Positions 11,696-22,724 of a stretch of 64,000 nucleotides of DNA are shown here, in pieces. Positions within the stretch are counted from its first letter, which is position 1, and the number at the start of each line of letters is the position of its first letter. Both the position numbers and the translations under genes were made by a program. Source of the stretch: Guadua angustifolia (lineage: Eukaryota > Streptophyta > Magnoliopsida > Poales > Poaceae); the NCBI GenBank assembly GCA_036346375.1, contig CM070508.1:13510852-13574851 (forward strand), written 5' to 3'. Under the pieces are notes generated by a model. That model searched no databases. It was not told the DNA's origin and saw only the letters and a list, made by a program, of their open reading frames with translations.

Positions 11696-12318
11696 AGACC
11701 AGATTTGGCTTATGCAATTAATGTGATTAGCATATTTATACATAATCCTAGTAAAGAGTATTGAAATGTTGTTAAGTGAATTCTTCGTTATTTGAAAGGA
11801 ACTTTTAATTTTGGCTTAATGTTAGACAAGAATAAAATGAAGACAAATAATGTTGTTGGGTTTGTTGATTCTGATTATACTGGTGATCTTGATAAATGAA
11901 GTTCTATTTCTAGATATATCTTCTCTTTATGTGGTTCCACAGTTAGCTGAAAAGCATCTTTACAGCCTATTGCAGCTCTTTCTACTTCTGAAGTAGAGTA
12001 TGTTTCATTTACTGAAGATGCTAAAGAAGCTATTTGGTTGCGAGGTCTGGTTCTAGAACTTTGTATTTTACAGGAAAATATTACTGTTTATTATGATAAC
12101 CAAAGTGCTATTTATTTGACCAACAATAATATATATTATGCCAAGACCAAGCACATTGATATTAAATACCACTTTATTCGTGATATTGTTATTGAAGGAT
12201 AAATTATTGTGAAAAAGATATACATTGATGACAATCGTACTGACATGCTCACATAGGCACTTTCAAATACCAAGTTCAAGCATTGCCTGGGCTTGGTTGG
12301 CATTCATGGTACTTAATT
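11696..12318 (+). pseudogene. Copia E RNase H, C-terminal part
   Basis: After the solo LTR the frame reads DLAYAINVISIFIHNPS, ILRYLKGTFNFGLML, VGFVDSDYTGDLDK, STSEVEYVSFTEDAKEAIW, YYDNQSAIYLTNN and KTKHIDIKYHFIRD, ending with TDMLT.ALSNTKFKHCLGL near 12,290. This is a typical copia RNase H, which would remove the RNA template. In-frame stops occur near 11,763, 11,898, 11,948, 12,200 and 12,254. Confidence 0.85.
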
Positions 12319-12600
12319 ATCCTTTAGGGTTTTTCGAAAATAATTTCGGTATGAATTTTGAGTTAATACGAGATTTGTTAAAGATCAGCATTTCTCAAAT
12401 ATTCAAATAGTTTTTGGAGATAAGATTTCCTTAAATATCTAAAATAGGAATCTAAATCTTAACTAACTTGGACTCATCCGGCTGTATAAAATCACCCTCA
12501 TATATATGTAAATTAAATAAAAATAATAAATTTCCTCATATATTTTTTTCCTCTTTCGTAAAATTTTCTACTTTAAAACTCTTTATCCCGGTCTGCATCT

Positions 12601-12936
12601 CTAACAGCTCGACTCGGTCCAAGCTCGAGTAGGCTCGAGCTCAGCTCGAGTAAGCTTGGTAAGCTTGATAAGCTCGAGTAAACTTGGTAAGCTCGGTAGG
12701 CTCGGTAGCAAACTCGAGTAAGTTTGGCTCGAAGAAGTTCAGTAACAAGCTCGAAAAGCTCGACTTGAGGAAGTTCGGTCCAGACTCGAGTAGGCTCGCG
12801 AACTATTCGAGCTCGGCTCGGTTAAGCTCACGAGCTCGAGTTCGACTCGTTTGGAGCTCGAGTCAAGTTCGAACCGAGTCTCTCGTGAGCCAAGCTTGAG
12901 TAGTTCGCGAGTCTCGAGTTTTTTTTTACAGCCCTA
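12601..12936. mobile_element. Small element rich in GCTCGAG-type repeats
   Basis: About 336 bp is packed with variants of GCTCGAG, AAGCTCG and GAGCTCG on both strands and ends TTTTTTTACAGCCCTA. The pentamer CATCT lies on both sides (12,596-12,600 and 12,937-12,941). In plants, elements ending in TAGGGCTG with self-complementary GAGCTCG-like arms are common non-autonomous TIR elements. The left end does not show a good match to that terminus, so the class is inferred. No coding capacity. Confidence 0.5.
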
Positions 12937-12941
12937 CATCT

Positions 12942-15172
12942 AGCCATGGCTAGCGAAACCCCTATGGCATCACGTACAGTAGCCCAACAGTGCAGTGGCA
13001 CGTGGACGGGTGGGTCCCTGCGGCAGTGGCACTGTGCTAGCCGCGCCGGCAACTGTTGGACCTTACATGCTTGGATGGCATCAATGGCGCGCCGTACTAG
13101 CAGTCAAGCTGCTCATCTCGTCGTCGTTGTAAAGCCGGGCATCATAAGTTTCCCTGCTTCAGTGGTACCTGGCTGGGTCATCTGCAGGGCCTCCACCTGC
13201 GCTGCGGTGGAGTTAACTCACCGGCACCGCAACAGCAACAGCACGGACAAAACCGACCCATCATAAGTCCACTGCATCGTGGCATATTTGCGCAACCTTG
13301 ATGAACCGACGATGTCTGGATCCAGTCCGTACGTTCGCGTGCGATTGTGCTCGGTCACCGCTTAAAAACTCTACGAGTGTTTGCATTATGAGTAAAACCA
13401 GGCAGATAGAAGTGATCGTTTTTTAGCCCTATTTGTCTTTTTTTTTACAAATTTGGTTCCTTTCGAGCGGGAATGCAAATATAGCCCTATCCCAACCGCG
13501 AAAGGTGTCTCTCATGCTCTCCTACCATAAGAGGAGACCTCCTGCGCTTGCATACTGATTTTCCCTGCCACCGCAGTGTTTCTCATTGATTTTCCTTGCC
13601 ACGGCAGATAAGTGCAGGAGGTCTCTTTTCGTTGTAAGAGAGTGCGAGAGGTCTTCTCCTACGGTAAGAGAACGTGAAAGATACGATCGGGACAATGATA
13701 TATTTATAATTCCTTTGAGAATACACTATATTGGCAAAAAAAAACTTTAAAAAGTGGCAATTTCGCCGGCCGGAGGGCCAATTGCTCTGGCACCCTCCCA
13801 TCTCCCATGATATCAGGTCTCGCATGCATTACGTAATCGAGCTGACTCAAAAACATGTGCCGCCACGTGTTCTTGTCATGGTTACAATTACTTTGACCTA
13901 GTACGTTGCCGCTGGTCGGACAAGTATCTCTACTACTTCTAATTAGGAGTTGGTAGCGGTCGTCCGTTCTACTTCAGAATATCTGATCCGTTTGATCTAA
14001 CATGAACGGTTGAGATGGAAGGAGATTTAACCCGGACGTCCTGCCCCTTCTTCTCATCTTCACACGGGCTTACACGACCCGAACTGCTCTAGCCATAACG
14101 TCTTTCATCTCAAACCACCTTAACGCCGCACTACCTCCCCCTCCCTCGATCCAGCATTCTCAACTCTCCCTCTTAAATCTCGTCGTCTCCCACTTTCTAT
14201 TCTCCTTCACCACCACCCCCAACATCCATCCTTTATGAGCTGCAAGGAGAAGGACCGGTATCGGTGTGGAGGCAAGTGGAGTGCTCGCAACTGAGTCACA
14301 AATCTTATCTATGCAGCGGCTACCAATGAAGCTTGAATGTGGAGTAGCGAAGAAGCGCAGCAAAGAAGGTTGCAGTTGCGCTTGCCTCCCCGCTTGCCGA
14401 TGACCTCCCCCACCTCCAAGGCTAGCCTACAAGCCTAGATACTTCTCAAGGTCAGAGCCGGAAGCAATGGAGGAGGCGGCGATAACCCTTACAGAAGGAC
14501 AACGTCTAAACTAGAAATTACGCCTTAGTCATGGGGAAGAGGAGCATTAGCGCTGCAACAGAGGAGCACACCGGCATTGTGGTGTGGTAGAAGAGGGGCC
14601 TTCCCATCTTTTGTCGCCTTCCCTTGCACGGATTGGCTCTCTGCAATGATGACCATGATGGGAGCAATTGGCAGTTCGTGCGAGGATGCGTGTTCAATTA
14701 GTACTTTAGTTTGCTTTTAGTGATTTGTTAGATAGAAAATTGGTTACATTTGCTTCCTCCCTTTCTCTTATGATGAGTCCATGTTTATTACTTTTAACTA
14801 ATTTACTGTCCTACATTTTTTATCCAATTTATTCTATGATTTGGTAGCCAACAAGTCGAAACTATGATCAATTTAGGAGGCTAGAAATTGCCATTCATAG
14901 GAACCATGACTTGGTTGTTTATTAGCTGATTTCGTTAATATCTAAATGAAAACTAGGAAATAGTTGTCATAGAATTGCAATCCATAGGAACTAAACTTTA
15001 TTATTGTTTATGAAGGGAAACATTGCTTCCATGTTATGTTTGCATAATTACCTAACTAGCTATTAGAAAGCACAAAGCAAAATGTAGGAAGCATACTACA
15101 GTTGATTTGATGAAGAATATTCTTTCACCATTACAATTTTCTTACAATAAAAATATATAAAAATTAGATAAT
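12942..15172. other. Unassigned 2.2-kb stretch
   Basis: I see no gene here. Short GC-rich open frames at about 12,946-13,266 and 14,160-14,363 lack any recognisable motif. A degenerate inverted repeat lies at about 13,500-13,680 (listed separately). From about 14,700 the sequence is AT-rich and featureless up to the solo LTR. Confidence 0.5.
13500..13680. repeat. Imperfect inverted repeat
   Basis: AGGAGACCTCCTGCGCTTGC near 13,532-13,551 is matched in reverse by AAGTGCAGGAGGTCTCTTTT near 13,608-13,629. A second pair of arms uses AGAGGTCTTCTCCTACGG near 13,647. Between them, two similar copies of TGATTTTCC.TGCCAC.GCAG occur. The structure could fold as a hairpin. No transposon ends could be fixed. 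Confidence 0.5.
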
Positions 15173-16196
15173 TGACGAATACCCGTACCAGGGGTATCCC
15201 ACAGCAAGGCATACATCTATTTCAAGATCGTCTCTCTCTCTACCGTACGGACGTAGCAGCAAGACTGGGGGCAATATGGAGCACCAAATGGGCTATTCTA
15301 GGCCACATTCTGGTCAAGGGCCTCATCGGATCACGAAGAATCCCCGGCCTCGGGCAAGCCCATCGAGGCGACGCCGGCACAGCCTCGGTCGGCGCCCAAG
15401 GCTCGACCAGACTGGTCCGCGCCCGCAGTTCGACCAGACCGGGTCCGACGCCCCGAGCTCGACTGGACTTAAGCTGGAGCCCCAACGAGCTTCAGCTCTA
15501 CGACCTCCGCCACGTCGACAGTCGACCGCAAAGTGGTCGCTTTGCCCATGAACACGACGCCCATTTGGGCAGTGGCTCCTTCCCAGATGGCGAGGGCCGC
15601 CAAGTCGCATCCGCCCTTCATGCGCACAGGAGGCGCTCGCTCCCAAGGCGGCGCCAAGAGCGACGGCATGTGGCGTCCATCGTCGACAGCGCACAGAGGG
15701 CAGGTGCGCACCTTCCCAACGGGGAGCTGTCCGTTGTGTCTACCAACCCGACGTGGGGCAACAGGGACCTGTCAATCATCAAGACCGAAGACTAGGAACT
15801 CCTAGGCGTAGCGTACCCCTACCTTTTTTCTCCAAAACTCCCGTGTAACCTGCCCCCTCCGCCTATATAAAGGGAGGCAGGGCCCTCAGGGAAGGGCATC
15901 GAGCATTCGCGGCATCCTCTCATTCACTCGCATCCACATCCGAACCATCCGACCCAGACGAACTCCCCGAGTGCCTCCACTCGGACGAACGCTAAGGGCC
16001 TGTCCTTAGCCCCCGCTTGTAATCCTGTAGTCCGCTACACACCGAGCAATACAAAACCACCACATGAACTGGACGTAGGGATATTCGACCCGAACCAGTA
16101 TACATCTTGGGCCCCTTTCGTCTGACCATTCAAGGAGAGGGAGTGCGCGGCCCCTATACTTACAAATTTACTTGCCGGTTGTACGAAACACCGACA
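15173..16196 (+). mobile_element. Solo LTR with TSD ATAAT
   Basis: The 1,024-bp unit starts TGACGAATACCCGTACC and ends AAACACCGACA. ATAAT flanks both ends (15,168-15,172 and 16,197-16,201). A TATA box (CCTATATAAAGGGAGG) sits near 15,861, giving + orientation. It is GC-rich against an AT-rich background. The 207-codon open frame at 15,172-15,795 lies wholly inside the LTR, has no known motif and is probably a by-product of base composition. The family is unknown, probably gypsy by size and composition. Confidence 0.88.
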
Positions 16197-16571
16197 ATAA
16201 TCTTCTTAGTAATTGAAGTCCACATTAACTATTGAAAAGGAAACATGAATGGTGGGCTAAGCTGGTGATGTATTGCTAAAGTTCGATCCAATTATCTACA
16301 TCTTTTCACTTTTCTTTACTATGATAAGACCTTTCATATTTATTCAGTATATGGCAATATAATTGTGTTGTAGAATTAATATAACATCATTGCTAATATA
16401 AAGAGCTTAAAACATACTGCCATTTTTTATTACTGAAATATATATGGGTTTTTTTAAATGGAACAATAGGAGAGGGTCCTTCTGGGAATTAAATAGCAAA
16501 AGCGGTTGAGGGTATAAACCTTGAGCAAGCCTAGAAGGGCAAACCAGAAAAAAGGAGAAAACAAAAGAAAA

Positions 16572-18530
16572 TTACAATGAGTTAATCCAATCGACAAACT
16601 GAGTCAAAAGTGGTTCTTTCATCTTGACCAGGCGTAACTTGGCCTTAGTAATAAGGTTGATCCTCCAAGATTGAACCAAAGCATTGATATTGTTGAAGAT
16701 GAGATTATTTCGTTGCTTCCATACCTGCCAACATGCGAGAATGAAGATTTCTATGAAGAGAGGTTGGCTGAAGTTTCTTTTTGTCGACGATCGGGATCGC
16801 CTGACCGCAAATGAGTAAAGGGGGGTTCGAGTGAACGAGGGACCCAAAACGAGCTTCGCTCATCGAGGAGATAGGTTCGTCGTTTCGTTGGTCGAGGGAA
16901 AGAGAAAAACGAGGCAGGCACAGAGGATTATACTGGTTTGAGCCCCTATGAAGGTAAAAGCTCTACTCCAGTCTTGCTCTGAGATAAGGATTTTCACTAT
17001 GCTTGAGTACAAGTGTTTGCTCTACAGCTCGAGCTCTGGTGAATTCTATGCTTGTTGTGTCTACTGCCTTGTTTCTTGAGCTGCTTGCTTGTCCCCCTAG
17101 CGTATTTGCCTCAAGGGGTTTTATACCTCTTCCGTAGTTACGAAAGCGGGAGAGAGATCCGAGTCGTGGCTTGATCTTGAAGGTGGGTTGTAACCGTCCC
17201 AGATTTGACGCCCATGTCTGACTTAACTCCGGCATTCAAGGTCTTGGTAACTGTCGAGTAAGCGCACGTCCTGAAACTTGGGATAAACTCCCCTAGCGGG
17301 AGTCGAATACTCGCCCCCAAGGTCGAGGTCGTGCAGGAGTTGAATGCTTGCCCCCCAAGCTCGAGGTCGTGCGGGAACCGCGCAGCATAGGTCTTGGTCG
17401 GAGACTTTGCGGCTCAACCCCGAGCTAGGGGCCCCGTTGACTTTGCACTGACCTGTTAGAGATTTCTCAGTCCCCGACACTTTTAATAAGTTTAATCATG
17501 GTGAGCATATCTAGGGCATCATCCCAATTAATGTTGAGGGAATTCTAACACTATGAGTTGAACTGCAAGTGAAGAAGAGAAGCTTGGTTGTCTCTGTTGT
17601 TGTTTGAGAGCAAAGGCCACAATTGATGTCCTGTCCAGTGTATAATCTTCTTTGAATTAGCATTTCTTTAGTGTTGAGATGGCCTTGAATCTTGAGCCAT
17701 GCAAAAACTCTGAGCTTAGGCACACACTTGCATTGAGACAGCTTGCAATAAATGTCTATACCTTTGTGCCGTATAGATTGTGTTGCGCCAGATGTAAGAC
17801 CATTGGTCATCTAATGTGTGAGTACCCTAGAGCTGATGGAGTCAGTCGGTAAGCTGTTGAAGTTCCTGAAAAGCTCGATCGGACAGAGGGAGGTTGAAGT
17901 GATTCGTCCAATCATCTTGTTGGATGAAAGTATGAACCAATATGTCAGGATCTTTGCCAAAAGAAAAATAAGGCCATGTATTGAGAGCTCGGGAGGATGT
18001 TGTTCCATAAATCTTTCCAAAGGCTTATTGATTTTCCGGGGCCAACGACGGCTGAAGAAACCCCTCTGAAATGATCATTCAGTGACATGACGTCCTTCCA
18101 CCAAAAGGAGCCGACTAAGGCTGGGAATGAGGGATTTTGCTCTGATGATATGCCGACCAAACCAGTTGAACCCGGAGAGTATCGTTTTTGTTGTAGAAGT
18201 TATGCAGATGCTTGAAGAGAAGGGCCCTGTTTTGAATTCTTAGATTGAGAACACTGAGCCCTCCTTTATTTTTAGGTGCACATATTTTGTTCCAAGCAAC
18301 TAGGAACGATTGCCAATTATGGAGGTCCCTAGATTTCCTCCAGAGACAGCTCCTTCGAGTCATGTCGATTCGATTGATAACCGTTGTTAGGGGCTTTAGG
18401 GTGCACATGGTGTAGGTTGGGAGTAGAGATAAAACTGAGTTGAAGATTGTGAGTGTTCCACCATAGGAGAGGAAGGTCATGATGCCTAAGAGCCTATGCT
18501 CAATTCTGTGGATGAGAGGCTCAAAATTCC
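16572..18530 (-). pseudogene. LINE G ORF2 fragment: RT thumb, zf-RVT, C-terminus
   Basis: From 18,480 the frame reads MTFLSYGGTLTIFNSVLSL, then SCLWRKSRD and APKNKGGLSVLNLRIQNRA, the distal reverse-transcriptase region of plant L1. The zf-RVT region lies at 17,810-17,511 (CVPKLRVFAWLKIQGHLNTKEM, GQDINCGLC). The C-terminus (LACWQVWKQRNNLIFNN, INSL) is at 16,757-16,572 beyond the solo LTR. The catalytic YVDD is absent because of the truncation, and frameshifts divide the rest. Confidence 0.82.
16782..17479 (-). mobile_element. Solo LTR in LINE G (TSD CTTTT)
   Basis: The 698-bp unit runs from TGTCGACGATC to CAGTCCCCGACA with CTTTT on both sides (16,777-16,781 and 17,480-17,484). On the - strand a TATA box (GGTATAAAACCCC) is found near 17,115-17,127, so the LTR points left. 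No internal sequence remains. Its removal rejoins the LINE C-terminal frame. Confidence 0.88.
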
Positions 18531-18533
18531 TTC

Positions 18534-19019
18534 AATAGATCAAAACAACCACCACTAGGTGTGCTTGGCATAAACTAAAAAGCCCAAATGAGTTTGAGCT
18601 AATGTGTCCTGCATAAAAATCGGTTGTTTTTTGTTGTCTAATCGGCTCTGTATTTCTTGTCTTCTTGGGTTTGTGTTATTCTGATCTTTAGTTGATGTGG
18701 TTGAAGGTGAGTCCACAACGGTAGGCAGAGTATCTCTAGGAGAAACTAGCATTGTGATGAAATCTTATTCTCTACCTGTAAGGTTAGGCTTTCTGATTCA
18801 TACTATGTTTATAATATATCTTAGATCAATTTTAAAATTTACTAACCCAGATCAATTCTATACATGACAAACAATGAAATAGTTCTACACATGGTTCTAT
18901 CCATGCAAGTTATGTTTGCCATGGAGATCTTATGCTATCTCATATATCTTTCGTAGAGAAGATGTTTATGTATGTGTGGTATGAGATTGTGAGAATTACT
19001 AAATCAGTGGAGCTAAATG
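18534..19019. other. Unassigned flank of LINE G
   Basis: A 65-codon open frame on the - strand (18,752-18,555) directly upstream of the LINE G breakpoint has a polar composition. It could be a remnant of LINE ORF1 joined by an internal deletion, but no motif proves this. The rest is AT-rich without features. Confidence 0.35.
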
Positions 19020-19325
19020 GGAGTGAAAATTAATCTGTCTCGAAACTCATTTCCAATTGTTTATACATATTTAGTGTTAGGAGTGTCATTATTCAAGAAG
19101 TTCAAAGTAAATTGCCCTCCTAAAATACATATGTTACTTTGGTTGATAGTTAATAATACATTTCTCAAAGTGATTATTTACTCAAAAACTAATATAGCTC
19201 GAAGTGATAATCAAAATAATAGTCATCATGTGGATGATTCTTCTTTCTTTTTCTATGGGGCACTTGAATCTTTGTAGCTAAATGTGCTTGGCAGATATTT
19301 TTAGTATTTTTAACAAACAAATCAT
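19020..19325 (+). pseudogene. LINE-derived zf-RVT shard
   Basis: The frame from 19,017 contains FKKFKVNCPPKIHMLLWLIVNN and, after some degeneration, FFFYGALESL. PPKIH.LLWL matches the pattern of the zf-RVT region found at the end of plant L1 ORF2, which suggests a short LINE or LINE-derived remnant on the + strand. The zinc ligands expected after it are not preserved. Only a short piece is left. Confidence 0.5.
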
Positions 19326-20245
19326 TATGATCATTTGTAAGGCACATGGCCAACCTATTCTAAATATATGCCTCTATCTCCCTGATCTGGTTCTCTCATA
19401 GATAACTCTACATCGCACTCTTATAAGCTGCTTTTGCGAGCAATCTTAAAATATTTACTATACTATAAAGTTTAATCGTTTCAATTCAAATAAGACATTT
19501 ACCAAGATTATCGTCTACAAAGTTCTTACATTATAAATATCTTATAATAAAGTTGAAAGATGTTTTATTTATATTTATGTTGGATAAGACTCAACATAAA
19601 ATATTTGTTTATAATCTGATTTATTTATTAACTTGCCGAGATATACTCCGTTTGATGTGCGTATAAAAAAAATTATACTTTATTATATGATTCAAGATAC
19701 TTTCTACTTATATATGTCCGTCGTGTGCATGCGTGTAGTCACTGTGCGGATCGTGTGCCTCATCAATTCCGCGCGCAGTGCCCGGCTCGGCGACCGGTCA
19801 CGGGACGAAGCTGGGAAACGTCGCGCTGCCCTGCCCTGTGCTGCTGCATGCTTTTGCTGTGTGCCGCTCAATCGATCGCAGGGTGGCGCCTGCACTCGGC
19901 TGCTCGCTTCTGTTTCCTCACCACCGCGTGCTGGGCTATGACATGACGCCTTTGTCTTGCGCGGCAGAGGAGAGATGGTTAGTGGCGCTCAGACTTCAGA
20001 GTTCAGAGTGCATATATGCAGATGCAGACACTGGCAGGAACACCGCACACGTTTGGACTCCCTTGGAGGCTTGGATAGAGAGACGCTGCGACGCAATCTT
20101 TTGCTTCGATGCATGACTTACCTAGTCAGGTTTCAAATTTTGTTTTTGTTCATATCTTAGAAGTGAATAAAATTTAAAATTTCAAAACTTCAAATAAAAT
20201 CCTATCAAAATTCAAAAAAAATTTGAAATCCAGAATTTTAGAAAA
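19326..20245. other. Unassigned stretch with a GC-rich island
   Basis: AT-rich sequence surrounds a GC-richer island at about 19,720-20,110 with overlapping short open frames in several phases and no recognisable protein motif. It could be low-copy DNA or an old gene fragment. Nothing more can be supported. Confidence 0.4.
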
Positions 20246-20954
20246 TGATCAAGCCTAAGGAATTTTTTAAAATTTTGAAAGTACTACTGTTCAAATAAAA
20301 GGCTAACCGACAAAATTTTAACCGAATGAAAAATAATGCAAACCATGTTAGAACATTTTGATTTTTTTTAGATGGTTGTAATACATCAATAATGTCCCTA
20401 GAAAATTTTTAGATGCTGATCAAGCATGAGGGATTTTAAAAAATTAGGAAAGTGCTAGTAAAGGCTAACCGATAAATTTCAATTGAATGAAAAATGATTC
20501 AAATCACATTAGAAATTTTTTAAGATTTTTTGTGTACGGTCCTGAAGCATCATTAATATTCTCATAAAATTTTCATATGATGATAAAGCCTAAAGAATTT
20601 TAACAAATTGTGACAATGCTACTGTTTTGATAAAAACCTAATGATCTATAGATAGATTTTATTGAGAAAACAAAAAAGGGTTAGAATTTTTGAAACTTTT
20701 AGAGAAGGATGCTGAGGCAATGCTTAAGCTTTCATAAAAATTTTGAATCATTATCACAAATCACTGAATTTATAAAATTTTTATAGTGATACTGTACCAT
20801 TTGTGTTCATGATGTTTTTGATTTTTAAAGGATGACAAATGATGTTCAATGCATCCATAGATTTGATTGAGCAAACAAAAGAAGTTTAAAATTTTTGAAA
20901 TTTTTGAGAAGGGTTCTTAGGCAATTATTAAGCTCTCATAAAAATTTGGGACCA
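20246..20954. repeat. Degenerate tandem repeat, period about 170 bp
   Basis: Related units start at 20,246 (TGATCAAGCCTAAGGAATTT), 20,417 (TGATCAAGCATGAGGGATTT), 20,581 (TGATAAAGCCTAAAGAATTT), about 20,751 and about 20,955, with spacings of 171, 164, about 170 and about 204 bp. Each unit shows the order 'AAATT.TGA.A.TGCTACTGT', 'AACC...AAAT..ATTGA', 'CTCATAAAATTTT'. It is very AT-rich. The array is cut on its right by the LTR of element D. Confidence 0.6.
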
Positions 20955-20960
20955 TGATAA

Positions 20961-22680
20961 TGAAGATTAGAGATAGCGATCAGAGGGGGTTAAATGATCC
21001 CAAATAAAATTTTCTCCCACACAAAACAATCCACCCAATTCCTTAAAGAAAATACTTAAAAGAGAGTAAACGAGAAGGAGTAAATGCTCTGTATGGTCGG
21101 TGCTACTGTAGGAAGACCGGTAGCACCGAAGGCTGGTACTTTCACAAAATGGGCGATAGCACTAGGCTCAAGAGCAGCAGCAAGAATAGAGTCTGAAAAT
21201 AGCATGACTCAAAAGCAAATTTTGATGAATCTTTTGATCGGCTTGACAAAAACACACGAAACTTGGTAGATGTACTCCTAAGGATGTCAAAAATTCATTT
21301 CAACCTTCAATCACAAGGATTAACGTCAAAGTTCTAACCATTTTACCCGTGAAGGAAGAACACATCAAATTTGACCAAAATTCAAGAACTAGATCTAACA
21401 CTTGCTCGTGGAGTTTTGTTGATCAAGATGATCTTGGAGAACCTCCCACATGTCATAGCAAGTAAGAACACAAATTCAAAACTCCGCAAACAAGATCTTG
21501 AAGAATGATTCGCTCAAGAACACAAAACCGATTTCTTACAAAAAAAAACGCATGGAATACCTATATGATTGGGATATGATCTGAAGAAGATTCATGCATC
21601 AATCAACATCCTTAGCACAAGTAGCAAAAGCATGTAAAAGGAGAGGAAGCAAATCCAAATTGCGTAAATGTAAATTATGAGAATATAAGTGCGGAATTTA
21701 AATGCGAAATTTAAGACATAATGTAAATGCGTAGAGTAAGTTCAAATATAAGGAAATGTGTTTTGGATTTCTAGAAGAGATGTTTACAAAGCCTTACTAC
21801 AAGGTGAGTAAAGCTCAAAAGAGCACCAAAAACTTCAAAATATTCAAAGGGGAAGGCTATCCTTACCTCTCTATTTATACTTCTCTTGAGTCACCCTCCA
21901 CCCTTGGATAAGTTTCTTTTACATTAAGGACCACCATCAAAAGTTAGGATTGACTCATTCATTCATCCACAGGCTAACCCAAAACCCACACACATAACAG
22001 GTTTTTGCATACTTTTCAAAGCATACTAACTAGACCCTCTACTCTATCATCTAGACCACGATCCAATAGCCCTCCTTGATCCGAGCAGCTCCTAGCTAGC
22101 ATTTCATCTATTCCTTGTCTTCTAGGTTTGCACCGACTCCGTCACCAATCATCATCTGGTGATCCTCGACCGTCTGGACTTCCAATGCTCCTCGTCTAGT
22201 CCCGGTCATCCTCCATCTCACTATGATCAAAACCAGACATCCTGCAACCATCAAAGACAAGAAAAACCCATCACATAGCAATGTCCAAAAATATATGCAA
22301 TAATAATCACAAAATCATCAAATATATCCAATTCTTTTCATAAGGGCCGGTGCTACCGCCCTCAAGCCAGTAGCACCGTCCTACAGCCAAAACCAGAAAA
22401 ACACTCTCTCTGAAATTTTGATATCGCTCTAAAGGGTCGGTGCTACCGATCCCACAAAACACCCTCTCAGATTTTTACACACCGCCTTGGGGGCCGGTGC
22501 TACCGCTCGCCGGTAGCATCGGACTACTGTGTGCGGTAGCACCGCAAGTGCTGGGCACTTTCTCCTAAATGCTTCAAATTCGATTTAAACTCCAATTTAT
22601 CCCTCAAACTCAAGCACTACAAGCTTAAACAATATCAATAGCTCATCACAAACATAAGTAGACCTCCACATGGTCTTTCA
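20961..22680 (-). repeat. Copia D 3' LTR
   Basis: The right end (CCACATGGTCTTTCA) equals that of the LTR at 53,899, and the left end (AGATAGCGATCA) is shared with 52,113 onward. Many internal blocks match, for example AACCTTCAATC.CAAGGATT and CACATGTCATAGCAAG. A - strand TATA box (GTATAAATAG) lies at about 21,871-21,880. The left limit is uncertain by a few bases. Confidence 0.8.
22345..22545. repeat. Cluster of GGTGCTACC/GGTAGCACC inverted motifs in the D 3' LTR
   Basis: GGTGCTACCG at 22,350 and about 22,440 and 22,497, with GTAGCACCG or GGTAGCAtCG at 22,372, 22,519 and 22,535, form pairs of arms 10-15 bases apart. More copies occur near 21,099-21,131. The same motif cluster is present in the other LTR. 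Confidence 0.75.
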
Positions 22681-22724
22681 ATCTGCTCCTTGATGAGTAT
22701 ATTGACAAACACACAAAAAAGCAT

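Larger units (their letters stand above)
399..12600 (+). mobile_element. Degenerate Ty1/copia retrotransposon E, split by nested insertions
   Basis: Copia domain order is visible on the + strand: gag (399-828, resuming at 8003), CCHC knuckle, protease, pre-integrase, integrase, reverse transcriptase and RNase H ending near 12,318. Integrase before reverse transcriptase is the copia order. The element is interrupted by LINE F (829-7986) and by a solo LTR (10,883-11,695); without these it is about 4 kb of coding sequence. Every domain carries stops or frameshifts, so it cannot move by itself. The LTRs were not identified. A TATA-like stretch near 12,483 may belong to the 3' LTR. The outer limits given are approximate. 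Confidence 0.8.
16449..18533 (-). mobile_element. 5'-truncated L1 LINE G, antisense
   Basis: The sequence from 18,533 down to a T run at 16,449-16,455 is the last third of an L1 of the same family as F (compare 'KEPLLTQFVDWINSL' with the end of F). It begins inside the reverse transcriptase, so the 5' part is missing, as is common for LINEs. A solo LTR at 16,782-17,479 interrupts it. No TSD could be recognised for G itself, so the 5' limit is approximate. Confidence 0.8.

Noticed and set aside
12946..13266. 106-codon + strand frame
   Set aside because: No motif, mixed composition, overlaps another frame; not supported as a gene.
15172..15795. 207-codon open frame, + strand
   Set aside because: Lies wholly inside the solo LTR 15,173-16,196; GC-rich with several overlapping open frames; no protein motif.
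19778..20116. 112-codon frame as a possible host gene
   Set aside because: Three overlapping frames are open at once, none has a recognisable domain, and no splice-supported extension was seen.
20921..20925. GCAAT as left target duplication of copia D
   Set aside because: It lies about 40 bp outside the LTR homology and is not followed by TG; judged coincidental.
22435..22545. CRISPR-like repeats (GGTGCTACCG copies)
   Set aside because: Copies are unequal in spacing and orientation and lie in a plant LTR; no cas genes.
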